Origin: Plutella xylostella | Lineage: Eukaryota > Arthropoda > Insecta > Lepidoptera > Plutellidae | DNA: 64,000 nt | Reading direction: 5' to 3' | NCBI RefSeq assembly: GCF_932276165.1 | Contig: NC_063984.1 | Coordinates: 11,911,501 to 11,975,500, forward strand | Part shown: positions 1 through 11,300 of the stretch, in pieces | Layout: each line of letters begins with the position of its first letter | Position numbering within the stretch: position 1 is the stretch's first letter | The notes under the pieces: generated by a model | Seen by the model: only the letters and a program-made list of their open reading frames with translations | What the model was told of the DNA's origin: nothing | Database searches by the model: none | Translations under genes and position numbers: made by a program

Positions 1-346
1 TTTCATGATAAATGAGAGCAATGGAAGTCAGAGGGATAGCCGGATAGTAGGTAAATACGGCTTTTGTGGAATGAGATATGCCGTATTGTGGAAAGTTAAC
101 AAAACTGTAGCATCAAATGAACCTGTGTACACTCGAGTCCTCGTTTTTCAATGTGAGTCTGTTGGAGACTATACAGCTGCAACTAATCTTAGACTTATAC
201 TCTAGAGAGAGTTGTTTAGCCATGATACATAAACGTAGTTACGTACGATATTGCCGCTCAAAAGTTAGGTAGGTAAGCTTCATTTCTTATCATTGTAAGT
301 AAGGTTTGGTTGTTTAAAACTGAAAAACTATCATGAAACACTTCAG
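1..346. other. Stretch upstream of the first supported exon; no gene seen
   Basis: A 66-codon open frame lies at 5-205 on the + strand, but it has no recognisable domain and no clear splice context. The stretch ends in CTTCAG at 341-346, a 3' splice site for the exon that starts at 347. It is best read as intron of the unidentified + strand gene. Confidence 0.5.
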
Positions 347-3300
347 GTGGTAGCCGAAGCCCTAGCAGCGCGCACGGCAGCGAAGCAAGAACGCGAGCGC
401 GAGGCAGTCCTCTCGGCGCGCGAGGCACGGCGCGAGGCGCGCGCGCGGCGGCTCGAGGCACACTTCGCCGAGGTCTGCCCCGTGCTCATGATGCCGCACT
501 CACAGAAGCATCTGAGGAAGGTGGCTGATGCTCTGGAGCCGCTGGGTGAGTGGGAATAGCAAGGGACAACGGGGGATAGGTTTAAGATACTTCAACTCTT
601 TAGAACCAGCTAAAAGACGGCAGGGTGGATGGTCATAGCAAGAACATAACATTTTACATATAAGTAAGTACCTACAGCTCATCTGAAATGGCCACTCTCT
701 TTGGTGGTATTCTGGCTGAATAGTCTCTCACTAGCTCTGAAAAGCGATTCCTTATAGAGATTTCATCAAGGCGCGAGGCGGCTCGAGGCGCACTTCGCCG
801 AGGTCTGCCCGTGCTCATGATGCCGCACTCGCAGAAGCATCTGAGGAAGGTCGCGGATGCGTTGGAGCCGCTGGGTGAGTGGGAATTGGGAGGGACAACG
901 GGGGATACGTTTAGATAGATAGATAGATAGATAGAGTACTCTTTATTTGTACACCAAGAAATGATTAACAATTTTACATAGACACTTAACTAGGGTACAA
1001 ATGGCGGTCTTATCGCTTATAGCGATCTCTTCCAGACAACCTTTGGATGGATGGACTAGAGATATAAAAGGGGTACAGTGTACTTACTCAAGGAATATAG
1101 TATAATTTAAGTTATTATTATCTAACTACACACTAAATATAAGCAAAATATAAATAAAAATAAAAATATACACACAAGTACATACGCCTACTACATGTAT
1201 TATAATACACAATTATATACAATATAATACATATATAAATATATACAAACACATATATACATATACATACATCATATAAATACACATACATATCATACAT
1301 ATTATACCTACACAAGTACATGATTTATTTAAAGATCTGATAACAGCTAAACAGTTGATTTAAGGTAGTGTTCCTTCACCATTCTCTTAAAGGTTTCCAG
1401 AGTTGGTGCTTGTCGGATTTTTGAAGGAAGATCATTCCACAAAGTGATAGCGCGAACTGTGTAAGAAGCACTGAAGAATTTAGTGGTATTAGGAGGGATA
1501 TTAAGGCGGAGATTGTGGGTAGAGCGCAGTGTCAGGTTGTGAGATTCATAACGAAGCTGAAAGCGTTCTTTTAAGTAAGCGGGGTATGTTGGGTTAAAGA
1601 GTATGGAATATAAAAGTGAAAGAATGTGGGCATTGCGACGAAGACGAATAGGGAGCCACTTGAGTTTAGCGCGAAAGTCGGAAACATGGTCATATTTGCG
1701 TAGGCGAAATATAAACCGTATAGAAAAATTTTGGAGTCGCTCAAGCTTATTTAACTGCTCCTCAGTTAAATCTGGATAGCAAGAATCGGCATAATCTAAA
1801 ATAGGTAGAAGTAAAGACTGAGAAAGCTCAATTTTGGTGGAAGTGGGCAAGAAATTCCGCAATCTGCGAAGTGAACCTGCTGAAGCAAACATCTTTCTAC
1901 TAACTACTTCCAGCTGCTTTTTCCATGTCATGGATCTGTCCAGATACACCCCCAAGTTTTTAACTTCTTTACTCCACTCTATATGTACACCATCAAAAAT
2001 AACTGGTGGAAGGGTATCGAAGTCAATCTAGGGCTGCCAAGAATGATCACCTGGGTTTTAGTCGGATTGACTCTTAGGCCGAAGTCACTGCTCCACGTCA
2101 AAATATGTTCCAGGTCAGTATTTGTTCTGTTGATTGCAACGGAGAGATCTGATAAAGGCGCATGGCTGTATATTTGTAGATCATCTGCATAAAGGTGGTA
2201 GGAAGAAGATAAGTGATTAGAAATACTGTTAATAAATATGGCAAAGAGAAGAGGGGACAACACGCCACCTTGCGGGACTCCGGCCGTTGTGCTGCACCAT
2301 AGAGAGAATGACTCCTCAATACGGGTTCGCTGCCGGCGCCCGTGCAAGTAACTATGAAACCAGTCAATTACCGCTGGAGATACATTAAGAGAGCGCAATA
2401 TCCCCAATAGTATGTCATAATCGACTGTATTGAAGGCATTGCTAAAATCGAGTAGTGACAGCACCGTCAGCTCACCGTTCTCCATACCCTGACGAACGTC
2501 GTCAGTGATTTTCACTAAGGCCGTTACAGTGCTATGTCCCGGGCGGAACCCAGATTGGTACGGATTCATTAAGTTGTTTCGCACTAGGAATGCATTCAGC
2601 TGATGATGGACCAGACGTTCAAGTACCTTGGAAAGGAAGGGAAGGATGGAAATAGGACGGAAGTCAGCAAGAGAAGGATTGGATTTCTTGGGCAAGGGAG
2701 TGACTTGAGCATCTTTCCAAGCGGATGGGAATGTTTTAGAGGAAATGGAATAGTTAAGGATGTGTGTGATTACTGGGAGGATAATGTCAAGAATAGGAAG
2801 AACCATGTTCCGACTGATACTGTCAGTACCGATCGCGTTCGATGTGATATGTAGTATGCTCTTCTTAACGTCACAATCGGTAAAGTCACTGAAGTTAAAT
2901 AAATGTCAGGAGTTGGTTGAGATGAAAGAAAATTCAGTGTGTTGTGTTTAGTAGCACTATCCATGGCCACAGAGGATGTGAAATGCTGGTTAAGACAGTT
3001 AATGTCTATGTCCTTGGGAATAGAATCAGAACGAGATTTACCAACTCCTAGCGACCTGAGGAAATTCCAGACTTTAGCTGGGTCACCGTTTTGAACCGAT
3101 TCGTGAATATGGCGTCGTTGTGCATCCCTACACACCTTATTGCAGTGATTACGTATAGCAGTGTATTTCTGCCTATTTCTGTCAGATGAGCTACACTTAA
3201 ACCTAGATTTGGCTGCAGCTTTTTGGCTAATGAGTTGCTTAATTTCATCAGTTATGATCCTTTAACTCTTTAGAACCAGCTTAAAGACGGCAGGGTGGAT

Positions 3301-6300
3301 GGTGATAGCAAGAACATAACATTTTACATATAAGTAAGTACCTACAGCTCATCTGAAATGGCCACTCTCTTTGGTGGAATTCTTGCAGAGTAGTCACTGA
3401 CTAGCCTTGAAAAGCGATTCCATAAAAGCGGTGCCTTATAGAGATTTCATCAAGGCGCGAGGCGCGCGCGGCGGCTCGAGGCGCACTTCGCCGAGGTCTG
3501 CCCGTGCTCATGATGCCGCACTCGCAGAAGCATCTGAGGAAGGTGGCGGATGCTTTGGAGCCGTTGGGTGAGTGGGAGTAGGGAGGGACAACGGGGGATA
3601 CGTTTATGATCCTTTAACTCTTTAGAACCAGCTAAAAGAGGGCAGGGTGGATGGTGATAGCAAGAACATAACATTTTACATATAAGTAAGTAGGTACCTA
3701 CAGCTCATCTGAAATGGCCACTCTCCTTGGTGGTATTCTTGCAGAGTAGTCACTGACTAGCTCTGAAAAGCGATTCCATAAAAGCGGTCCCTTATAGATT
3801 TCATCAAGGCGCGAGGCGCGCGCGCGGCGGCTCGAGGCGCACTTTGGGGACGTCTGCCCCGTGCTCATGATGCCGCACTCGCAGAAGCATTTGAGGAAGG
3901 TGGCGGATGCTTTGGAGCCGTTGGGTGAGTGGGAGTAGGGGGGACTTTGAGGGATTTCTCTGAGTTCATTCTTTAGCTCGAAAAAAGCTTCTAGATACGT
4001 TCCTTAGATACATATTATTATATACGACATATGTGTTACTGCGATTAGTCACCGACACGATAAAATGATCAGCTTATATATTATGTGTTAGCTGAAAGAT
4101 GTCAATGTGAATGGTGGCGACCGATTACCTATCTAACATAGGTATACACCGAGAGCACAAGAAGTTCGATCGCAATTTCATATAGCCCACTTAAAATAAT
4201 CAAAAATCTTCCTTCATGTTTCTCCTCAGGAGTGACAGTAGCAGACAAGTGCCCGCTACTCGTGGGCGCGGAGGGCGCGCGCATCCTGGCCGTGGAGGAG
4301 CCGGAGCTGGGCGCGCCGCCCGCCCTGGCCGCCCTGGTCGAGCGGCCCTCGCTCACGCTGCTGCTGAAGAAGCTGCCGGAGAAGGAGGGCGATATGCTGG
4401 GTACGGACTGATAGAGTATAATAAAGACACTGAAACAAATATAAAAATCAACACTGTGTCGTGACCTCATAAGTCGACAAGCTGTGTAGACTCATTCTTG
4501 GTAATATGTATTTATCCAACACAAATATGCATACCTACTTAGCTTGGGCATCCTCTAGCTGTGGCCGGCTGTGGTAGACTGTCCATGGAATAGGCCTCTA
4601 TGTTCAGCAGTAGACCACTATTAGCATCAGGTACTTAATAATGTTGAGACCTCTACCTTAGCCAATGTAACAACTTGTCGTCCCTTACCCAAAATCTCCT
4701 CAAATCAGTCCACTAATACCACAACCACAACGTAACCCACAGAGCTGGTCCGTCGCGGTCTCTGCGGCGACGGTCTCCCCGACGAGGAAAAGCCCAAGAA
4801 GACGGTACTGGAGGAGCTGACGGCGGACGGCGTCCCGGGGCTGTTCGTGCCAGCGGACCGGCATGCCAGGGCCGTGGCGCTCGATCTGCTGTTCCCTAAG
4901 GTAGGTGACGGTTATTAGCTTATTGTGGTCAAGTCCTGCAACTATGGATAGCAAAAGAGGCTTTAACTGCCAGTTTCTATAACTCTATCTGTCTATAACT
5001 GGTAGATACTTTCATACGGTTTTGACAGATTGTTACTTTTGATTATGTCAAAATCGTATGAAAGTAACTACCAGTTATGGATAGATAGAGATATACAGGG
5101 TGTTGCAAAAAGGGTATACTAAGCCGAAATCTAATCACATGTAGGTTTCGGCTTAGTATACCAATTTTGCAACAACCTGTAGAAACTGGCAGTAAGTGTG
5201 CCTAGACTCGCACCGCTTTATTTTTTATCCCTACTTTTAAGTAGGTAGATAGTTAAGTACCTAATTCAAAGTTGCTCAGAGAATACAGTCCCTGACAGTT
5301 TTTCAAAATCTGCAAGCAGTTTTCCTTTACCATAGTATCTTTCGTTACCAAGTTCTTGCAAAGAAACCATGATCTGGCAACCATATTATTATCACCGCCT
5401 TCCACCAGCCGAAGTCAGTCTAGGTATAAGTTATTTAACCAAAAACATCGCCCAATCTACCCGCAGATGGTAGGCAGCGTAGTCGAACCACCCGCCCCGC
5501 CCGAGCCGCCACACATCGCTCTAGTCTACGGCGCGTGGCAACGGCGGGCTGTGCTGGCCGCCGCCGCTGCCCTCTCCCCCGCCGCCCCCGCAGCCCCCGT
5601 GGTGCTGAGATACGGGTTCTTTGCTGATGCGAGCGTGGATGAGCCCCGGCTGCTGTGCAAGACCTTGGAGAAGTATGAGGAGCGGCCGGAGAAGGATTAG
5701 TAAGTTGATGCTATTAGTGTAACCTTACTGTACATGTGTACATAACCAAAGGGATAGGAACTTTGATAGTACCGAAGGAAAAACCAAAATTCAATATATT
5801 TCACCCTGACCGAAATAGTTATGGCGACTAATTTGGGCCCATTTTGTATTCCTTTGACGCTATTGGTCCTAGCTACACTCTGCAAGAACGAGTTGAGCAT
5901 AACAGCAGTGTGCTTGGTAACTTTTTCATAACGCCTAAAGCATCATCAGCGATATCCCTATAAACGGATGCGTTTCCAATAGCTATACCATTTCCCCCTT
6001 TTCCCCAGTTGCGAGACCCTAGTCCTCATGGCAGCAGTAGGGCCAGCGGACCCTGTGCTCTCCGGCGCTACCCCCTCCGGCCCACCGGCGGCGCTGCTGG
6101 CGCTAGGCCCGCTGCACGCCAGTGAGGATGCCGTGGCCGGCGCCGCGGAGTGTGCGAGGTTCTTCCCGCCAGGGTATAGCGAGCCCGAGCATAAGCCTAA
6201 GCAGAAGATTAAGAAGAAGAAGAAGGTTTGTTGCCCAGGTTTTTACTACCTTTTGCAATGTCACTGTACTTGGTAATAAGTGTATGAGACAAGGTAGGTA

Positions 6301-6752
6301 TCTAAAATGATCGTAATGTCATAGAGGTAACCAGAAAAATACGGCTATTCCTCCGGATCTTACTGATCACGACTTCACGAGCAATCGGAAAACCATGTCT
6401 AGAACAATAGTATTCATCATTCATAAATGAACCTGGTACAGCCTTGAAGTGCCTAGATAGGTCATGATTGGCCTACCGGTTTACCACTTAGTTAAGTCAA
6501 TTAAGCTACCAGCATCTTTACCCATACAATAAACCTAATTTTCCCGTCCAACAGAAGCGCGAAAGCAAGGAAGGCGCCGCCGAAGACCAGTCCCAAGAGA
6601 CGCCCCCCACCGAGAGCGGGGAGCAGGAGGCGGCGGGGGACGAGGCGGGGGACGGGGACGGGGACGAGGCGGGCGAGGGGGAGGGGGAGGGGGACGAGGG
6701 GGACGACGCGGGGGGCGTGGACAAGGCCACGTCGCCGCCGCCGCAGACGTAG
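347..6752 (+). CDS. Unidentified multi-exon gene, 3' part (six exons, C-terminus complete)
   Basis: I do not recognise this protein. The exons are 347-545, 4230-4400, 4743-4900, 5467-5699, 6009-6225 and 6555-6752. All have AG/GT borders and their phases join without a break, ending in TAG at 6750-6752. The first exon has no start codon and follows a splice acceptor, so the N-terminus lies outside the window. The product starts with an Arg/Glu/Ala-rich, probably helical segment containing PVLMMPHSQKHLRKVADALE. A compact middle region follows, with GLFVPADRHARAVALDLLFP and HIALVYGAWQRRAVLAAAAA. The end is lysine-rich (KPKQKIKKKKK) and then an acidic tail of about 65 residues rich in E, D, G and A. 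Coding DNA is very GC-rich and introns AT-rich. Only the 3' half of the first visible exon is duplicated downstream. Possible families include axonemal or nucleolar proteins, but nothing seen decides this. Confidence 0.72.
590..3958 (+). repeat. Three downstream partial copies of exon 347-545 with intron sequence
   Basis: A unit of about 350 bp holds intron sequence (CTCTTTAGAACCAGC onwards) and the 3' half of the exon at 347-545 with its donor GTGAGTGGGA. It occurs at about 590-913, 3262-3613 and 3614-3958. Exon-like parts are at about 771-885, 3452-3570 and 3811-3937. Copies 1 and 2 have lost one C in the run of Cs before GTGCTCATGATG, which shifts the frame. Copy 3 keeps all four Cs. Most other differences from the complete exon are silent (for example GCA/GCG and CTG/TTG). 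None of the copies has the acceptor of the full exon. They look like pseudo-exons. Confidence 0.75.
914..3251 (-). mobile_element. 5'-truncated CR1/jockey-like non-LTR retrotransposon
   Basis: On the minus strand, broken frames encode a reverse transcriptase: finger/palm segments with GVPQGGVLSPLLFAIFIN and the catalytic YADD box (frame 1979-2806), then a C-terminal half (1347-1955) with the LDRSMTWKKQL and ERLQNFSIRFIF blocks usual in this superfamily. The endonuclease region is missing apart from a fragment at 2770-3248, so the element is 5'-truncated. The 3' end is a (TATC/GATA)n tail at about 914-935. It sits exactly in a site that is uninterrupted in the neighbouring tandem copy at about 3599-3613, so it inserted after the exon-containing duplication. 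Confidence 0.82.
4962..5196. repeat. Nested palindromic MITE-like block
   Basis: Three sets of inverted repeats are stacked. The outer pair is TTAACTGCCAGTTTCTATA against CTGTAGAAACTGGCAGTAA. Inside is a hairpin at 4990-5084 built from CTTTCATACGGTTTTGACA and its near complement. Next to it is a hairpin at 5101-5175 with TATACTAAGCCGAAA arms. A fragment of the last family recurs at 48573-48590. No coding capacity. Confidence 0.6.
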
Positions 6753-7080
6753 CTTTAGATGTTGGATGGTGCATAGAGAATGTAAAAGTGCATATAACAT
6801 GGTTAAGGGTGGTTGTGGCTATAAGATAGGCCCTGCTTTGTATTCATTCACATTCGTTTTGTTTACCTATGCTAAGTTTAAATGTAATGAAATGAGTTTA
6901 CCAAAAGAAGACTTCTCCCACCCGAAAACATACAATTCTTCCAGTCAGAAGTATAAGTCGAAATTCCGTCCAATAGATAAATTTTAAACTAATGTATTAT
7001 ACTTATATCTTTGATTTAGCATTAAGTTTTAGAAAATTAAATACGCGTACATATAACTAATTTATTGCTATTTTGTTCTC

Positions 7081-7086
7081 AATAAA
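7081..7086 (+). terminator. Candidate poly(A) signal of the unidentified + strand gene
   Basis: AATAAA lies about 330 bp after the stop codon at 6752, at the end of an AT-rich presumptive 3' UTR (6753 to about 7105). The neighbouring minus-strand gene ends towards it, so the two 3' ends are convergent. Confidence 0.5.
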
Positions 7087-7849
7087 ATACAACACATAAT
7101 ACTCTAAAAATTATGTTTATTCATTTATTTATAAATAGTCAATTATATAGATAATTTTATTAACAATAAAAGTAAAATGAGTAACGACTTATCATGTAGG
7201 AGTGGGCGTGTATATTACAGCTAGTAGTCGGCGTGGCTTACACCACTGAGTCTTTTCTGTTCCTGCAACAAACAAACATCATAGGGTTATAACTTTTATG
7301 CCTCGACCAAAGAAGAAGGATGTTATAATATTGAGTGTATCTCTGCCTGTAGCTACATACTACATAAATGTAGATTGAAATGTTATAAAATAAAACATGA
7401 CAAATGAAATAAGTAATTAAAAGCAAAAATTATTGATTTCGTAACTAAACCACTTATTTTAGCTGTACTTTATTTTGTTTCATAGTATTTGGATTAAAAA
7501 GACACACAAAGATTGTTTACCTTTTGTGTCAAATAAGAATGAATACAGTATACTAGATCTGCATGGGGATTACGAGTTTTTACATCGTTCGAGAAGCGTC
7601 GAGTAAACGTCAATTTGTATGGCGCGCCACAGACGCCACCTAGCGGTAAGTGGAGGACTAGAGCTAGAGGTACTAAAAGGTACAAAAGAAATATCTGCAA
7701 TATTTTTAAGCTATGGAAAAATACACCCGCCATCCTGAGACAAACGATTTTATATGACTGATTTCGCACTCAATGTCACTTGATACTTGTTACCAACTCA
7801 TGCTGAGTGAGTAACCTTTTCCACTCTTACTTATTTATAGTCATCATCA

Positions 7850-7982
7850 TGTACTCGTAAAGCTGACGACATTAGGCGGGTAGCCGGTAGTGGTTGGATG
7901 AGGAAGTCCGAGGACCGAGTGTTGTGGCGCTCCTTGGGAGAGGCCTATGTCCAGCAGTGGATGATTATTGGCTGATAAGGTC
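7850..7982 (+). mobile_element. RTE-type LINE 3'-end fragment
   Basis: The sequence matches the C-terminal end of an RTE-like LINE on the + strand: AGCCGGTAGTGGTTGGATG, then GTCCAGCAGTGGATGATTAT. The same region, on the other strand and better preserved, occurs at 17345-17700. Confidence 0.6.
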
Positions 7983-8057
7983 GCTTTTGATACTTGTTTA
8001 CAACTCACGCTGAGTGAGTAACCTTTTCCACTTTTACCATACACACACACACACTCA

Positions 8058-8301
8058 CGTCTTGTACTAATTTACTCCCTTGCGGGGTAGGCAGAGGTGC
8101 ATTGCTGCACCCACTTTCCGCCAAAGTGTTATGTTAGTCCCAATGTAATTGGGGGCGGACCTTTGGCCATTTTACGGGCACATCCAAGACCCGAGAACAA
8201 ATATCTGTGTTTAAACAAATATTTGCCGCAGCCGGGAATCGAACCCGGGACCTTCGACTCAGTAGTCAGGGTCACTAACCACTACGCCATTTGACCGTTA
8301 A
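8058..8301 (-). mobile_element. tRNA-derived SINE, copy 1
   Basis: Read on the minus strand, it starts with a tRNA-like head with an A-box-like GGCGTAGTGGTTAGTGACC and a B box GGTTCGATTCCCGGC, then a tRNA-unrelated body of about 170 bp. A second copy with the same structure is at 15454-15705. The body and the shared tail show this is a SINE and not a tRNA gene. Confidence 0.75.
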
Positions 8302-8380
8302 ATACTTGTTTACAACTCATGCTGAGTGAGTAACCTTTTCCACTTTTACCTATTTATCGACATATAATCTAAAGCCATAG

Positions 8381-11300
8381 TTACCAGATGTAGTGGTGGT
8401 CGGTGTGCGGCGCGCGCATGACGCCGACGCCGCCGCCGAGCCGCCGGTAGTTCATGGCGCCGCACAGGCGCCACTGGTTCGATTCCCCGTCGAACACCTG
8501 CCCAATACGCAACAGAATGTGTTACTCAAATAAAATGTATTCACAATTATTGTCTTAAATAAAGTCTCGACTGTTTTTCGACAACGATGTAGGTAGTTAT
8601 ACGAAGGTATATGGTACACACAAGCACTCTTTATTCCACCATACATTTAAGCCAAGGACTGACTGCTTTACAAACTCGTCTCACATGTAAATGGACAACA
8701 TTTCATTTTCTTTACCCTATATTTTTATTAGTTATTCGGAAAGTTTATAGAAAATTAGTGGACCCGTATTTTTTTATTTTGTATATACATAAATTTTGGC
8801 ATGTTATTTTTAACTTTAAAGTTAATTATTTTAAAAACGGAAGTGACGTCACATATTAGGCTCAATTTTTATTTTTGTCTATTGCCTGAGTCTTGAAAAA
8901 AACATAAATGACACTGACAAGTGACATTTAAACTTTGTTTACATGCCAACCAACAAATGGGTCATTTTCAAATGACCTTGATATTTCTAATGATGGAAAG
9001 TAGGTACTTATCATATAAAAAAATAAGCAGAAGCATTTTTTCAGCTGTGTAGGCGGTGGCATGCTCTGGGACATATTATATAGAGGTCATCTCTTAATAA
9101 TAAATAATAAAAATAGTCAGAAAGTGTCAGAACAGAATTAGTGAAAATGACCCAAATAAACAACAACGTCACGATAAAACGTCAACGTCAATCAAAAATG
9201 AAAGTGACAGTTACTTTGTTTTTAAATCTATAGGCTTTGATCATCAAAATGCATCGCACCTGATGCATGACGTCATCAGAACTTTTTTACTATTTTATGA
9301 TTTTCTCGAAAATGATACATCCAAAAAATACAAAAACATTTTTTTTGTGGCCTTTAGAGCTAAATCTCGAAATGGTTTTCGATTTATAGCAGCTTTAGTT
9401 TTTTGAAATGTTGTCCATTAAACAGGATGCAATCTCTACTTTCAGAAAAAAAACATACACAGAAACAAAAATTCAAACAGTCGTTCCTCGAAACGGAGCC
9501 TTCTAATTTTACAAATTAATCTATGATTACACCACCGAGGCGCAAATCTCCCAAAGTAACAGTAAACAGCCAAATCAAAACCCCCCTTACCTCTATAGAC
9601 TTAAGGTACGCCGTGCCGTCGAAGCCTCCGACGGCATAGAGCTGTCCGTTGACGACGGCGAGCCCCACGCCCGAGCGTCGTGACGTCATCGCGACCACGG
9701 GCGACCACGCGTCGGTTGCAGGGTCGTATCTGGGGGGAGGTACATAGTTTAGTTGAGAGGTTTATCCATGACTCTAATACATAATTTTAGGTCATTATAA
9801 TCCGGCTAATCATTATTATCATAAGCCCGCACAATTTGATCACAACATTCTGTTCTGCAGATTACGCTATACGATTACATAGACAACTATTAAATACTTG
9901 TTAGGTCATTAAAATTAACAGACCTTTCAGCTGAAGATAATTCTGTGCAGTCGTCGCGGCCACCCACCGCGTAGATTTGTCCATCAAATACCGCCGTGCC
10001 TGAAAAAGAATAGCAGAATTAATAATAATAATTAGTAACTTTATAAAGCGGCTATTATAAGAAGATTCTGGATTCCTAATGTGTGTGGAAAGGCTGGTAA
10101 CCTCAGTGGATCACTGATAGAAGCCTTTTATTGGTCCTTCGAACCGGATAAGAACGAACGACCTATAGATCTACAGTCCACAATTAGTTATTAATTGTGT
10201 ATTCTATTTACGGTGTCGACGACAAACTAGCAAGGCAATGGCAATCAATACTGTACCTCGACCTCATGACTAAGCGATGTCTCAGTTACATGGTCTGATA
10301 TCTAAAGCCCCATCTAGATGCTTCCTTCTCGTGCTCATGGGCGCGACGGGCGTCCACTTGTTGGCGCGCGGGTCGTAGCGCTCCACGGTGTTGAGCGGCG
10401 CCTGCCCGTCCGAGCCGCCCACCGCGTACAGCTGCCCGCCCAGCGCCGCCCCGAACGCCCAGCCCCCGAGTGCAAGCATACCTATAGTATAGAGCGTGGG
10501 ACACCCTCTTTCTTATATGCTTCGCATACCTATAGTATAGAGCGTGGGACACCCTCTTCCTTATATGCTTCGCATACCTATAGTATTTATCTTTAGATCC
10601 CCACATTATTCCCCTTATCCAGTGCTATGAAGTAACCTCAGTGGTCCCGGGTTGTGTCCATCCACCCACCTAGATGCTTCCTTCTCGTGCTCATGGGCGC
10701 GACGGGCGTCCACTTGTTGGCGCGCGGGTCGTAGCGCTCCACGGTGTTGAGCGGCGCCTGCCCGTCCGAGCCGCCCACCGCGTACAGCTGCCCGCCCAGC
10801 ACCGCCACCGCCACGCCCAGGCGCCGCGTCGTCATCGGCGCTACCTGTAGTAAACAATAATGGTGGTTTATATTTTAACAGACTGGACTGCTTGGATTTT
10901 TAACATCAACTTTACCATGAACGAATTTTATGCACATGTGTCGAGTTTCGTTTAGTTACCTTTATCTACGTTGATAAAGATGCACTATCTATAAACTATA
11001 ACCGAGACGAGAGCCTTTTGGGTCGTCAAATAAAGGGAGCCGGCGCTGTTGGCGCTGTTGGATCTTTGTCAAAAAGAAATGCCGTCCTGCTTGGTAACGT
11101 TATAATTTATGATCATTGGGTTAAGCTTATGATGAAAAAGAAAGCTTCTTGCGGCTTTGATAATCGGCATGGGTCCGGTAATCACAATTTTATTAAGGCA
11201 TTATCTTGATTCTGCGGATTACGGATATCACCATGCCGCCGGGGCCATGGTCTTCTCTCCATATTAACATAATAATCCTCTCCTTAAAAAACCTACGTAT

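Larger units (their letters stand above)
7106..8380 (-). other. 3' UTR and flank of dbo, filled with repeats
   Basis: No gene is seen. Three direct copies of an approximately 50-bp sequence containing CTGAGTGAGTAACCTTTTCC lie at about 7781-7838, 7985-8040 and 8301-8352. The first interval holds an RTE 3' fragment, the second a SINE. Part of this stretch should be the dbo 3' UTR, but its end cannot be placed with certainty. Confidence 0.5.

Noticed and set aside
5..205. 66-codon frame at the left edge as a gene
   Set aside because: No domain, no convincing start context or splice partner.
6501..6800. Pro/Arg-rich and Leu-rich minus-strand frames
   Set aside because: They are antisense shadows of the acidic last exon of the + strand gene.
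8221..8300. tRNA gene
   Set aside because: A and B boxes are present but the sequence continues into a SINE body that recurs at 15454-15705.
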